The position numbers and the translations under genes were made by a program. Positions 24,324 through 31,967 of a stretch of DNA of 64,000 nucleotides are shown piece by piece. Where the stretch lies: positions 1 to 64,000 of the forward strand of contig NZ_LSOF01000022.1 in assembly GCF_001592875.1 (NCBI RefSeq), in the 5' to 3' direction. How positions within the stretch are numbered: position 1 is the stretch's first letter; each line of letters begins with the position of its first letter. The DNA comes from Pseudomonas sp. BMS12 (GTDB taxonomy: Bacteria; Pseudomonadota; Gammaproteobacteria; Pseudomonadales; Pseudomonadaceae). The notes beneath the pieces were generated by a model. That model did not search any database. It was not told the DNA's origin and saw only the letters and a program-made list of their open reading frames with translations.

Positions 24324-25577
24324 ATGACTGAAGCATCCTCCACCGCCATCATCATCGGTGCCGGCCATGCCGGCGGCGAACTGGCCATCGCCCTGCGCAA
24401 CGAGGGCTGGGCCGGGCGCATCCTGCTGCTCGGCGAGGAAGCCCACCTGCCCTACCACCGCCCACCGCTGTCCAAGGCCTACCTGGCCGGCAGCGTGGAA
24501 AAGAGCAGCCTGTCGATTCGCCCCCAGGCCGCCTACGACAAAGCCAATGTAGAGTTCCTCGCAGGCGTGCGGGTCACCCGTATCGACCGCGCCAACCAGC
24601 GCCTGGAGCTGGCCGACGGCCAGCAACTGGCCTATGACAGGCTGGCCATCGCCACCGGCGGCCGCCCGCGCCCCCTAGCCGTGCCGCAGGCCGCGGCCGC
24701 CGAGCGCTGCACCAACTTTCACTACCTGCGCACCCTCGACGATGTCGAGCGCATCCGCGAGCAGATGAGCGCCGGCAAGCGCCTGACCATAGTCGGCGGC
24801 GGCTACATCGGCCTGGAAGTGGCGGCCTCGGCCATCGCCCAGGGCCTGCAGGTCACCGTACTGGAAGCCCTGCCGCGCGTGCTGCAGCGGGTAACCGCCG
24901 CCGAGCTGTCGGCTTACTACGAACGCAAGCATCGTGAAGCCGGCGTGGACCTGCGCACCAATGTGCAGGTGGCTGATCTCGAAGTCACTGGCGAGACCGT
25001 GACCGCCGTACTCTGCGCCGATGGCAGCCGCCTGGAGACCGAGCTGGTAGTGGTTGGCATCGGTCTGATCGCCAACACCGAACTGGCCGCCGAAGCAGGG
25101 CTGGAGGTGGACAACGGCATTCTGGTCGACGAGCACGCCCGCACCAGCGACCCGCACATCTTCGCCGCCGGCGACTGCACCAACCACCCGAACGGCCTGC
25201 TCGGCCGCCGCCTGCGCCTGGAGTCGGTGCCCAACGCTCTGGAGCAGTCGCGAGTGGCCGCCGCCAACATGGCCGGCAAGGACAAGGTCTATGCCTCGGT
25301 ACCCTGGTTCTGGTCCGACCAGTACGAGCTGAAACTGAAGATGGTCGGTCTGTCCGAGGGCTTCGAGCGCCTGGTGCTGCGCGGCGACCCGGCCAGCGAC
25401 AGTTTCAGCGCCCTCTACCTCAAGGGAGACAAACTGCTGGCCGCCGACACGGTCAACCGCCCGCAGGACTTCATCGCGGCCAAACGCCTGGTGGCCGAAG
25501 GCATCGCCGTGAGCGCCGAGCAACTGGCCGACGACAGCAAGCCGCTCAAGGAACTGCTGCCGCCAGTTCAGGCCTGA
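24324..25577 (+). CDS. FAD-dependent oxidoreductase, rubredoxin/putidaredoxin reductase type
   Basis: A 417-residue flavoprotein with two dinucleotide-binding loops, GAGHAGGELA (FAD, residue 12 on) and VGGGYIGLEVAAS (NAD(P)H, residue 155 on), and the FAD-binding FAAGDCTNHPN near 285. The C-terminal dimer domain is that of ferredoxin/rubredoxin reductases (ARTSDP and WFWSDQYELKLKMVG). Such enzymes pass electrons from NADH to small iron-sulfur or rubredoxin carriers. A rubredoxin gene lies convergent and close, so it is the natural candidate partner, though this is inferred from position. Confidence 0.9.
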   Translation: MTEASSTAIIIGAGHAGGELAIALRNEGWAGRILLLGEEAHLPYHRPPLSKAYLAGSVEKSSLSIRPQAAYDKANVEFLAGVRVTRIDRANQRLELADGQQLAYDRLAIATGGRPRPLAVPQAAAAERCTNFHYLRTLDDVERIREQMSAGKRLTIVGGGYIGLEVAASAIAQGLQVTVLEALPRVLQRVTAAELSAYYERKHREAGVDLRTNVQVADLEVTGETVTAVLCADGSRLETELVVVGIGLIANTELAAEAGLEVDNGILVDEHARTSDPHIFAAGDCTNHPNGLLGRRLRLESVPNALEQSRVAAANMAGKDKVYASVPWFWSDQYELKLKMVGLSEGFERLVLRGDPASDSFSALYLKGDKLLAADTVNRPQDFIAAKRLVAEGIAVSAEQLADDSKPLKELLPPVQA

Positions 25578-25597
25578 TCGACAAGCTCAGCACCAGC

Positions 25598-25628
25598 AAA
25601 GGGGCCGGCACTGGCCGCGCCCCTTTTT
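25598..25628. terminator. Terminator between the flavoprotein and rubredoxin genes
   Basis: AAAGGGGC pairs with GCCCCTTT around a GC-rich inner part, followed by T's. It reads in both directions (A run on one side, T run on the other), as fits two convergent genes. Confidence 0.8.
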
Positions 25629-25630
25629 AT

Positions 25631-25795
25631 TCACAACTCGATCATCTCGAAATCGGCCTTGGACGCCCCGCAGTCCGGGCACAGCCAATCCGCCGGAACA
25701 TCCTCCCAGCGGGTGCCTGCGGCGATGCCTTCATCCGGCCAGCCCAGTGCCTCGTCGTATATGAAGCCGCAAATCACACATTGCCACTTCTTCAT
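25631..25795 (-). CDS. rubA: Rubredoxin
   Basis: A 54-residue rubredoxin of full normal length. The iron site is two CxxCG pairs, C6-x2-C9 (CVICG) and C39-x2-C42 (CPDCG), with the family segments YDEALGWPDEGI, GTRWEDVPADW. It is a one-electron carrier for alkane hydroxylase-type or other oxidases and is reduced by rubredoxin reductase. CAGGAG upstream supports the ATG at 25795; the longer open frame is not family sequence. The gap of 238 bases upstream contains the next promoter entry. Confidence 0.93.
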   Translation of the reverse strand: MKKWQCVICGFIYDEALGWPDEGIAAGTRWEDVPADWLCPDCGASKADFEMIEL

Positions 25796-25920
25796 ATGCA
25801 CTCTCCTGCCCCCGCACTTAGCATAGAAAGTTGTCGCTAATACGCGGCCCCAATAACGGTCAATAAACCTGCCAACCCCATCAACTTTGCGCCAATGCCC
25901 ATGATTACGGGATCGCGAAG

Positions 25921-25979
25921 CTGGTATTGATAATGCCAACAGCTATAATCAAACTCGTTATTAGCTATCCAAGTTTGAT
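25921..25979 (+). promoter_or_regulatory. Promoter with perfect TATAAT and an 8-bp inverted repeat operator
   Basis: CTGGTA (25921-25926) and TATAAT (25944-25949) stand 17 bases apart. A perfect inverted repeat ATCAAACT (25948-25955) / AGTTTGAT (25972-25979), spacer 16, overlaps the -10 box and the start region, where a repressor could bind. It would drive the small gene at 26034. Confidence 0.55.
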
Positions 25980-26033
25980 AGTGATGACAAACTCTTCCAT
26001 CTGCCGATTACGGCCCATCTATCTGGTGAACAT

Positions 26034-26228
26034 GTGACGAAAGACGAACTGCGCGCTGAACTGGAGCGCCAGGCGCAACGTTACAAGGATGTATATGGCG
26101 GCGAGGTGGTCACCTACGCAGCCCAGCCCGACCCCGACCGCAAGCCCTGGCGCAAGCGCCCGACCGTACAGGATCAGGCCTTCCAGCAAGAACTGCAGAA
26201 AATCGAGCAGGCCCGCAACGCGGAATAA
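26034..26228 (+). CDS. Small conserved hypothetical protein
   Basis: A 64-residue, highly charged protein starting with GTG: an amphipathic helix (KDELRAELERQAQRYKDVYGGEVVTY), a proline/arginine stretch (PDPDRKPWRKRP) and a C-terminal helix (FQQELQKIEQARNAE). No signal peptide. I do not recognise a function. The coding pattern and the strong promoter upstream make it a real gene. It ends ten bases from the convergent HerA-like gene. Confidence 0.72.
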   Translation: MTKDELRAELERQAQRYKDVYGGEVVTYAAQPDPDRKPWRKRPTVQDQAFQQELQKIEQARNAE

Positions 26229-26237
26229 CGCGCCGCC

Positions 26238-27722
26238 TCAGCGGCGCTTGCTACTGCCCAGCAGCGAGCCCATCAACCCGCGTACCAGTTGCCGGCCGAT
26301 CTGATTGGCGGCCTGGCGTACTGCGGTTTTCAGCGCCTGGCCGAACAGCTCACTGGCCATCTCGCCAAACCCATCCGTTTCGGCCTGCTTGCCTTTGCCC
26401 GATTTACTGGGCGCCTGCTCGACCGGTACCTGAGCCTTGCGCGCCATGAGCAGCTCGTAGGCGGACTCGCGGTCCACCGGCTTGTCGTAACGACCGGCCT
26501 GCGGCGAGCTGCGCAGCAATGCCGCGCGCTCCGCCTCGTTCAGCGGCCCGATCCGCGACTGCGGCGGGGCGATGGCCACGCGCTGCACCATGGCCGGAGT
26601 GCCCTTCTCTTCGAGCGTGCCGACCAGCGCTTCGCCGATGCCCAGTTCGGTCAACACGCTCAGGGTGTCGATCTCGGGATTGGGGCGAAAACCATCGGCC
26701 ACCGCACGCAGCGACTTCTGTTCCTTGGCGGTGAAAGCGCGCAGGCCATGCTGGATGCGCAGGCCGAGCTGAGCCAGCACGTCGTCCGGCAGGTCGCTCG
26801 GCGACTGGGTCACGAAGTACACCCCGACGCCCTTGGAGCGAATCAGCCGCACCACCTGCTCCAGGCGCTCCTGCAACGCCTTGGGCGTGTCGGTGAAGAG
26901 CAGGTGCGCCTCGTCGAAGAACAGCGCCAACACCGGCTTCTCGGCATCGCCACGCTCGGGCAGCTGCTCGAACAGCTCGGCCAGCAACCAGAGCAGGAAG
27001 GTCGCGTACACCTTCGGCGCCTCGTGCACCAGACGGCTGGCATCGAGCAGATGGATGCGACCGCGCCCATCGCGATCGGGATGAAGAATATCTTCCAGCT
27101 GCAATGCGGGCTCGCCGAACAAGGCCTCCGCGCCCTGCTGCTCCAGGGTCGCCAGACGCCGTAGCAAGGCCTGAGCCGATGCGCCGGCAAACAGCGCACT
27201 ATCCTCGCTGAGCAGCTCGGGATGTTCCTTGAGATGGTTGAGCAGCGCCTTGAGGTCTTTCAGGTCGAGCAGCAGCAAACCTTCGCGGTCGGCCACCTGG
27301 AAAGCCGCATAGAGCGCGGCCTGCTGGCTGTCGGTCAGTTCGAGCAGGTTGCTCAGCAGCAACGGGCCCATTTCGCTGAGGGTGGTGCGCAGGGGGTGGC
27401 CGCTCTTGCCGGCCACATCCCACAGGGTCACCGGATAGGCCTGCGGACTGTGCTGCAGCCAGGGCATGCTGGCGATCCGCTCGGCCACTTTACCCTGGGG
27501 GTTGCCGGCCGCGCCGAGGCCGCACAAATCGCCCTTGATGTCGGCAGCGAATACCGCCACCCCGGCATCGCTGAACAACTCGGCCAGGCGCTGCAAGGTC
27601 ACCGTCTTACCGGTACCGGTGGCCCCCGCGACCAGGCCATGCCGATTGGTCAGGCGCAATGCCTGTGCGACGGGCTGGCCCTGCGGGTCGGCCCCCAGAA
27701 TGAAATTATCGGCTAGCGGCAT
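26238..27722 (-). CDS. HerA-like ATPase (DUF853, YjgR-like)
   Basis: A 494-residue FtsK-HerA superfamily ATPase: Walker A GATGTGKT (about residues 34-41), Walker B VLALFFDEAHLLF near 260, and a QSPSDLPDDVLAQLGLRIQHGLRAF arginine-finger/sensor region. The C-terminal tail (DGFGEMASELFGQALKTAVRQAANQIGRQLVRGLMGSLLG) is the amphipathic end seen in YjgR proteins. The exact role is unknown; no nuclease partner (NurA) adjoins it, unlike archaeal HerA or defence HerA systems. Confidence 0.9.
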   Translation of the reverse strand: MPLADNFILGADPQGQPVAQALRLTNRHGLVAGATGTGKTVTLQRLAELFSDAGVAVFAADIKGDLCGLGAAGNPQGKVAERIASMPWLQHSPQAYPVTLWDVAGKSGHPLRTTLSEMGPLLLSNLLELTDSQQAALYAAFQVADREGLLLLDLKDLKALLNHLKEHPELLSEDSALFAGASAQALLRRLATLEQQGAEALFGEPALQLEDILHPDRDGRGRIHLLDASRLVHEAPKVYATFLLWLLAELFEQLPERGDAEKPVLALFFDEAHLLFTDTPKALQERLEQVVRLIRSKGVGVYFVTQSPSDLPDDVLAQLGLRIQHGLRAFTAKEQKSLRAVADGFRPNPEIDTLSVLTELGIGEALVGTLEEKGTPAMVQRVAIAPPQSRIGPLNEAERAALLRSSPQAGRYDKPVDRESAYELLMARKAQVPVEQAPSKSGKGKQAETDGFGEMASELFGQALKTAVRQAANQIGRQLVRGLMGSLLGSSKRR

Positions 27723-27856
27723 CTTGCCATCCCTCGGGCTAAAGCTTTACTGCATTTATGTCGTTATAGGTGTTGTTAGCACGCAGTCCATCGCTAAAAC
27801 ACCAAACGGTGAATACCAAGAAGACTGCTGCCAGAACTTACCGGACGCAAGTGACC

Positions 27857-29734
27857 ATGACCCAGAATCTGAAGTTCAGCCACAAGATCCTGCTCGCAGC
27901 CTCGCTGGTTGTAATAGCTGCCTTCTCGCTGTTCACCCTGTACAACGACTATTTGCAACGCAACGCCATCCGCACCGACATCGAAGATGAATTGAAAAGC
28001 CTCGGGACCGTCACCGCCAGCAATATCCAGAACTGGCTGTCGGGGCGCATCCTGCTGGCGGAAAGCGTGGCCCAGTCGATCGACGCCGACACCACGCCGG
28101 ACTCACTGTCCAAACTGCTGGAACGCCGCGTCCTGGCCAACACCTTTGTGTTCACCTACCTCGGCTCGGCGGAAGGCGTGATGACCATGCGCCCGGACGA
28201 CGCGTTACCCGAGGGCTACGATCCGCGCACCCGTCCCTGGTACAAGGACGCCATGGCCGCGGGCGGCTCGACCCTGACCGAGCCCTATCTGGATGCCGCC
28301 ACCGGGGCGCTGATCATGACCATCGCCACCCCCGCCGGTAGCAATGGAGTAGTCGGTGGTGACCTGAGCCTGGAAACCCTGGTGCAGATCATCAACTCGC
28401 TGGATTTCGGTGGCCTGGGCTATGCCTTCCTGGCCAGTGCCGACGGCAAGATTCTGGTTCACCCGAACAAGGACCTGGTGATGAAGACCCTGCGCGATGT
28501 CTATCCGCAGAACACTCCGAAGGTCAGCACCGAAATCGTCGAGGCCGAACTGGACGGTGTCACCCGCATCCTTGCCTTCACCCCGGTCAAGGGCCTGCCC
28601 TCGGTCAACTGGTACATCGGCCTGTCCATCGACAAGGACAAGGCCTACGCCACGCTGCGTGAGTTCCGTGCCTCGGCCATAGTCGCCACCATCATCGCCG
28701 TGGTCATCATCATGATCCTGCTCGGCATGCTGATTCGCGTCCTGATGCAGCCGCTGCTGGTGATGGGCAAGGCCATGAGCGACATCGCCCAGGGTGAAGG
28801 CGACCTGACCAAGCGCCTGAACGTGCAAAGCCGCGACGAATTCGGCGAGCTGGCCAGCTCCTTCAACCAGTTCGTCGAGCGCATCCATGCCTCGATTCGC
28901 GAAGTGTCGTCCTCCACGCAACAACTCAACGAAGTCGCCAAGCTGGTGGTCAACGCCTCCAACTCTTCGATGATCAACTCCGATGAGCAGGCCAACCGCA
29001 CCAATAGTGTGGCGGCAGCCATCAACGAGCTGGGCGCCGCCGCTCAGGAAATCGCGCGCAACGCTGCCGACGCCTCGCACCAGGCCTCCGACGCTCGCCA
29101 GCTGGCGGAGGACGGCAGTCAGGTCCTGCACAAGACCATTCAGGCGATGAACCTGCTGTCGAGCAAGATCAGCGCTTCCAGCACCAATATCGAGGCACTC
29201 AACAGCAAGACCGTGAACATCGGCCAGATCCTCGAAGTGATCAAGAGCATCTCCGAACAGACCAACCTGCTGGCGCTCAACGCCGCCATCGAAGCGGCAC
29301 GCGCCGGTGAAGCCGGGCGTGGTTTTGCCGTAGTGGCCGATGAAGTACGCAACCTGGCCCATCGCACCCAGGAGTCGGCGCAGGAAATCCAGAAAATGAT
29401 CGAAGAGCTGCAGGTAGATGCTCGCGAGTCGGTCAGCACCATGACCGAGAGCCAGCGCTACAGCGAGGAAAGCGTCGCCATTGCCAACCAGGCCGGCGAG
29501 CGTCTGGGCAGCGTGACCCAGCGCATCGGCGAGATCGACGGCATGAACCAGTCGGTCGCCACCGCCACCGAGGAGCAGACCTCGGTAGTGGAAGCGCTGA
29601 ACATGGACATCACCGAGATCAACACCCTCAACCAGGAAGGCGTGGAAAACCTGCAGGCCACCTTGCGCGCCTGCGGCGATCTGGAGCAGCAGGCCACCCG
29701 CCTCAAGCAACTGGTGGACAGCTTCCGCATCTGA
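27857..29734 (+). CDS. Methyl-accepting chemotaxis protein, amino-acid dCache type (PctA-like)
   Basis: A 625-residue inner-membrane receptor: TM1 at about 11-29, periplasmic dCache domain about 35-270, TM2 (ATIIAVVIIMILLGMLIRV), HAMP, then a cytoplasmic signalling hairpin with the EQTNLLALNAAIEAARAGE tip. The ligand pocket shows Y121, R126, W128, Y129 and D169 (GYDPRTRPWYKDA, GGDLSL), the motif that marks dCache domains binding amino acids, as in P. aeruginosa PctA/B/C. There is no C-terminal CheR-binding pentapeptide; it ends in LVDSFRI. The ATG at 27857 is chosen where the TM1 leader begins. Confidence 0.92.
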   Translation: MTQNLKFSHKILLAASLVVIAAFSLFTLYNDYLQRNAIRTDIEDELKSLGTVTASNIQNWLSGRILLAESVAQSIDADTTPDSLSKLLERRVLANTFVFTYLGSAEGVMTMRPDDALPEGYDPRTRPWYKDAMAAGGSTLTEPYLDAATGALIMTIATPAGSNGVVGGDLSLETLVQIINSLDFGGLGYAFLASADGKILVHPNKDLVMKTLRDVYPQNTPKVSTEIVEAELDGVTRILAFTPVKGLPSVNWYIGLSIDKDKAYATLREFRASAIVATIIAVVIIMILLGMLIRVLMQPLLVMGKAMSDIAQGEGDLTKRLNVQSRDEFGELASSFNQFVERIHASIREVSSSTQQLNEVAKLVVNASNSSMINSDEQANRTNSVAAAINELGAAAQEIARNAADASHQASDARQLAEDGSQVLHKTIQAMNLLSSKISASSTNIEALNSKTVNIGQILEVIKSISEQTNLLALNAAIEAARAGEAGRGFAVVADEVRNLAHRTQESAQEIQKMIEELQVDARESVSTMTESQRYSEESVAIANQAGERLGSVTQRIGEIDGMNQSVATATEEQTSVVEALNMDITEINTLNQEGVENLQATLRACGDLEQQATRLKQLVDSFRI

Positions 29735-29740
29735 CCGCCA

Positions 29741-29920
29741 TCACTCGGGCGCAGGCGGCTCCTGCGTCCGCTCTGCTTCCTCTTCCTGCAAGCGACGCCA
29801 CAGCTCCGCCGCCTCGGCGAACTCGGTGCCGTCGTTTTCGCTCAGTGCATCAGGGTCGTAACGGCGTACGCACCCCTCACCCAGAGTTGGCGGCGGCGTA
29901 GCGGTGCCAGGTTTCTTCAT
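29741..29920 (-). CDS. Small hypothetical protein downstream of the CBS gene
   Basis: A 59-residue proline- and glutamate-rich protein (KKPGTATPPPTLGEGCVRRYDPDALSEND opening in part, ending in RRLQEEEAERTQEPP). Its ATG at 29920 lies two bases after the stop of the CBS-domain gene, so it is likely coupled in translation. I do not recognise the family. It has no signal peptide or membrane segment, and its end is six bases from the convergent chemoreceptor stop. Confidence 0.7.
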   Translation of the reverse strand: MKKPGTATPPPTLGEGCVRRYDPDALSENDGTEFAEAAELWRRLQEEEAERTQEPPAPE

Positions 29921-29922
29921 GG

Positions 29923-30348
29923 CTATTCGCCCTGAGCGTGACGGCGCTCGTGCTGAGCGAACTCCTTGACCGCCAGCAGTACGTCGTGACAGCTGATCTG
30001 ACCGAGCAGCCGCCCTTCCTCGACCACCGGCAAGCGCCGATGCCCGCCGTGCAGGAAGCGCTCGGCCACCTCGATCACACTGCTTTCCGGTGAGACGGTT
30101 TCCACCTTGGCGTTCATGCAGGAACCGACCAGGCCACCGGTTTCCTCGAAATAGGCGCCGGAAAGGATGCCGCGCAGGCAGTCGGTCTCGGCCAGCAGGC
30201 CGATCAGGTTGCCCAGATCATCCACCACGGGCGCGCCGGAAATGCGGTGCTCAAGCAACAGGCCGATGGCGCTGTACAGGTCCGTGTCAGCCTTGAACGT
30301 CACCAGGTGCGTGGTCATGTAGTCGCGCACCTTGATAGATCTGAGCAT
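29923..30348 (-). CDS. Protein with tandem CBS domains
   Basis: A 141-residue protein made of two CBS domains: VRDYMTTHLVTFKADTDLYSAIGLLLEHRISGAPVVDD, and MNAKVETVSPESSVIEVAERFLHGGHRRLPVVEEG. Stand-alone CBS pairs usually bind adenine nucleotides or other ligands and regulate partners. AGGAGGACTTT before the ATG at 30348 fixes the start. It follows purU after 26 bases, an operon in which adenosyl ligand or one-carbon sensing would make sense, although that is speculation. Confidence 0.9.
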   Translation of the reverse strand: MLRSIKVRDYMTTHLVTFKADTDLYSAIGLLLEHRISGAPVVDDLGNLIGLLAETDCLRGILSGAYFEETGGLVGSCMNAKVETVSPESSVIEVAERFLHGGHRRLPVVEEGRLLGQISCHDVLLAVKEFAQHERRHAQGE

Positions 30349-30374
30349 AAAGTCCTCCTGCCGCGCAGCGACGG

Positions 30375-31226
30375 TCAGTCGAACACCACCGTCTTGTTGT
30401 CGTGGACCAATACGCGGTCTTCCAAGTGATAGCGTAGCCCACGGGCCAGCGCCATCTTCTCCACGTCCCGACCGAGCCGCACCATGTCTTCGATGCTGTC
30501 GCGATGGGTCACCCGCACCACGTCCTGCTCGATGATGGGGCCGGCATCCAGCTCCTCGGTCACATAGTGGCAGGTCGCACCGATCAGCTTGACCCCGCGC
30601 AGCGACGCCTGATGGTAGGGCTTGGCACCGACGAAGGACGGCAGGAAGCTGTGATGGATGTTGATCACCCGCCCGGCATACTCCTGGCACAGCTGCGGCG
30701 GCAGAATCTGCATGTAGCGCGCCAGCACCACGGCGTCGGCCTGGCACTCACTCACCAGGCGAGCCACCTCGGCAAAGGCCGGGGCCTTGTTCTGCGGGTC
30801 GACCGGTACGTGATGGAAGGGGATGCCATGCCACTCGACCATGCTGCGCAGGTCGTCGTGGTTGGAGATCACGCAGGGAATCTCGCAGTCTAGCTCGTCG
30901 CTGTGCCAGCGATGCAACAGGTCCGCCAGACAATGCGATTCACGGCTGGCCATCAGCACCACACGCTTCTGCTGCGCAGAATCGGTGACGCGCCACTCCA
31001 TGGAGAACTCCCGGGCAATCGGCCCGAAAGCCTGGCGGAAACCATCCAGGTCAAAGGGCAGCGAATCCGCACGAATCTCGTGACGCATGAAGAACCAGCC
31101 GGTTTGAGTATCCGAATGGTGGCTGGCCTCGGTAATCCAACCGTTGTAAGTAGCCAGGAAATTACTGACCTTGGCGACAATGCCAACGCGGTCCGGGCAG
31201 GCGATCACCAGCCGAAAAGTGCGCAT
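30375..31226 (-). CDS. purU: Formyltetrahydrofolate deformylase
   Basis: A 283-residue enzyme that hydrolyses 10-formyl-tetrahydrofolate to formate, feeding PurT-dependent purine synthesis and balancing one-carbon units. The N-terminal ACT domain (RLVIACPDRVGIVAKVSNFLA) precedes a formyltransferase-type catalytic domain with NIHHSFLPSF (catalytic histidine region) and ELDAGPIIEQD (aspartate). The length fits PurU. The ATG at 31226 starts at the ACT domain. First gene of an operon with the CBS and small proteins. Confidence 0.95.
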   Translation of the reverse strand: MRTFRLVIACPDRVGIVAKVSNFLATYNGWITEASHHSDTQTGWFFMRHEIRADSLPFDLDGFRQAFGPIAREFSMEWRVTDSAQQKRVVLMASRESHCLADLLHRWHSDELDCEIPCVISNHDDLRSMVEWHGIPFHHVPVDPQNKAPAFAEVARLVSECQADAVVLARYMQILPPQLCQEYAGRVINIHHSFLPSFVGAKPYHQASLRGVKLIGATCHYVTEELDAGPIIEQDVVRVTHRDSIEDMVRLGRDVEKMALARGLRYHLEDRVLVHDNKTVVFD

Positions 31227-31520
31227 GAGGGGAACTCCAGAAACTTCGCGGGGCGCCATTCTAGCCAGAGCCTGGAAAAACGTCAGTATTAATGAGAGTG
31301 GCGCACCCCTGAAAACTTCGCTGCGCCACATGCGGAGTTACCCTTTAGAGACGGGCCACGAGAAACTGCGCAACAATTGGACAAACCCATGACATATATT
31401 GAAAGCGCAGCCCCGATGAATAATCCTGGCAAAAGTTATCACTGTTATTTACTTGAGCAATTCGTCTGTCTATTATCAGGATACTTTACGTCTGCAACTG
31501 ACCACTCAAGGTAGAAAAAC

Positions 31521-31898
31521 ATGTCGCTGATCAACGAATACCGCGCCACCGAAGAAGCCATCAAAGAACTTCAGGAGCGCCTGAAGAACCTGTCCCAAGA
31601 CGACAAGCTGAAAAAAGAACTGGAATTCGAAGGCAAACTGCGCACCCTGATGGGCGAATATCAGAAATCCCTGCGTGACATCACCGCCCTGCTCGACCCG
31701 GAAGCCGCCAAAGCCGGCAAGACTGCCCGCGTCGCCAAACCAGCCAGCGGCAAGCGCGCGCGCAAGGTCAAGCAATACAAGAACCCGAACACCGGTGAAG
31801 TCATCGAAACCAAAGGCGGCAATCACAAGACTCTGAAAGAGTGGAAAGCCAAGTGGGGCGCCGCCACCGTAGAAAGCTGGGCCACTCTGCTCGGCTAA
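31521..31898 (+). CDS. mvaT: H-NS family xenogeneic silencer MvaT
   Basis: A 125-residue MvaT: N-terminal coiled coil for oligomerisation (INEYRATEEAIKELQERLKNLSQDDKLKKELEFEGKLRTLM), a flexible linker, and a C-terminal AT-hook-like DNA-binding domain (KQYKNPNTGEVIETKGGNHKTLKEWKAKWG). It coats AT-rich DNA and represses foreign genes; in P. aeruginosa it also acts at the rsmZ upstream region. The AT-rich integron cassettes in this same window are the type of DNA it silences. The upstream 294-base gap to purU is AT-rich and probably holds its promoter. Confidence 0.97.
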   Translation: MSLINEYRATEEAIKELQERLKNLSQDDKLKKELEFEGKLRTLMGEYQKSLRDITALLDPEAAKAGKTARVAKPASGKRARKVKQYKNPNTGEVIETKGGNHKTLKEWKAKWGAATVESWATLLG

Positions 31899-31920
31899 GT
31901 TCCAGCAGTAGCACACCCAT

Positions 31921-31948
31921 AAAAAAGCCGGCGCACGCCGGCTTTTTT
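31921..31948. terminator. Bidirectional terminator between mvaT and sbcB
   Basis: AAAAAAGCCGGCG-CA-CGCCGGCTTTTTT: a strong stem with A and T runs on either side, just after the mvaT stop and before the convergent sbcB end. Confidence 0.92.
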
Positions 31949-31967
31949 GTTTCCCGCCCTGGCGACA

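Noticed and set aside
26238..27722. HerA-like ATPase as part of a HerA-based defence system
   Set aside because: No NurA, SIR2 or DUF4297 partner lies next to it, and the protein is the common chromosomal YjgR type.
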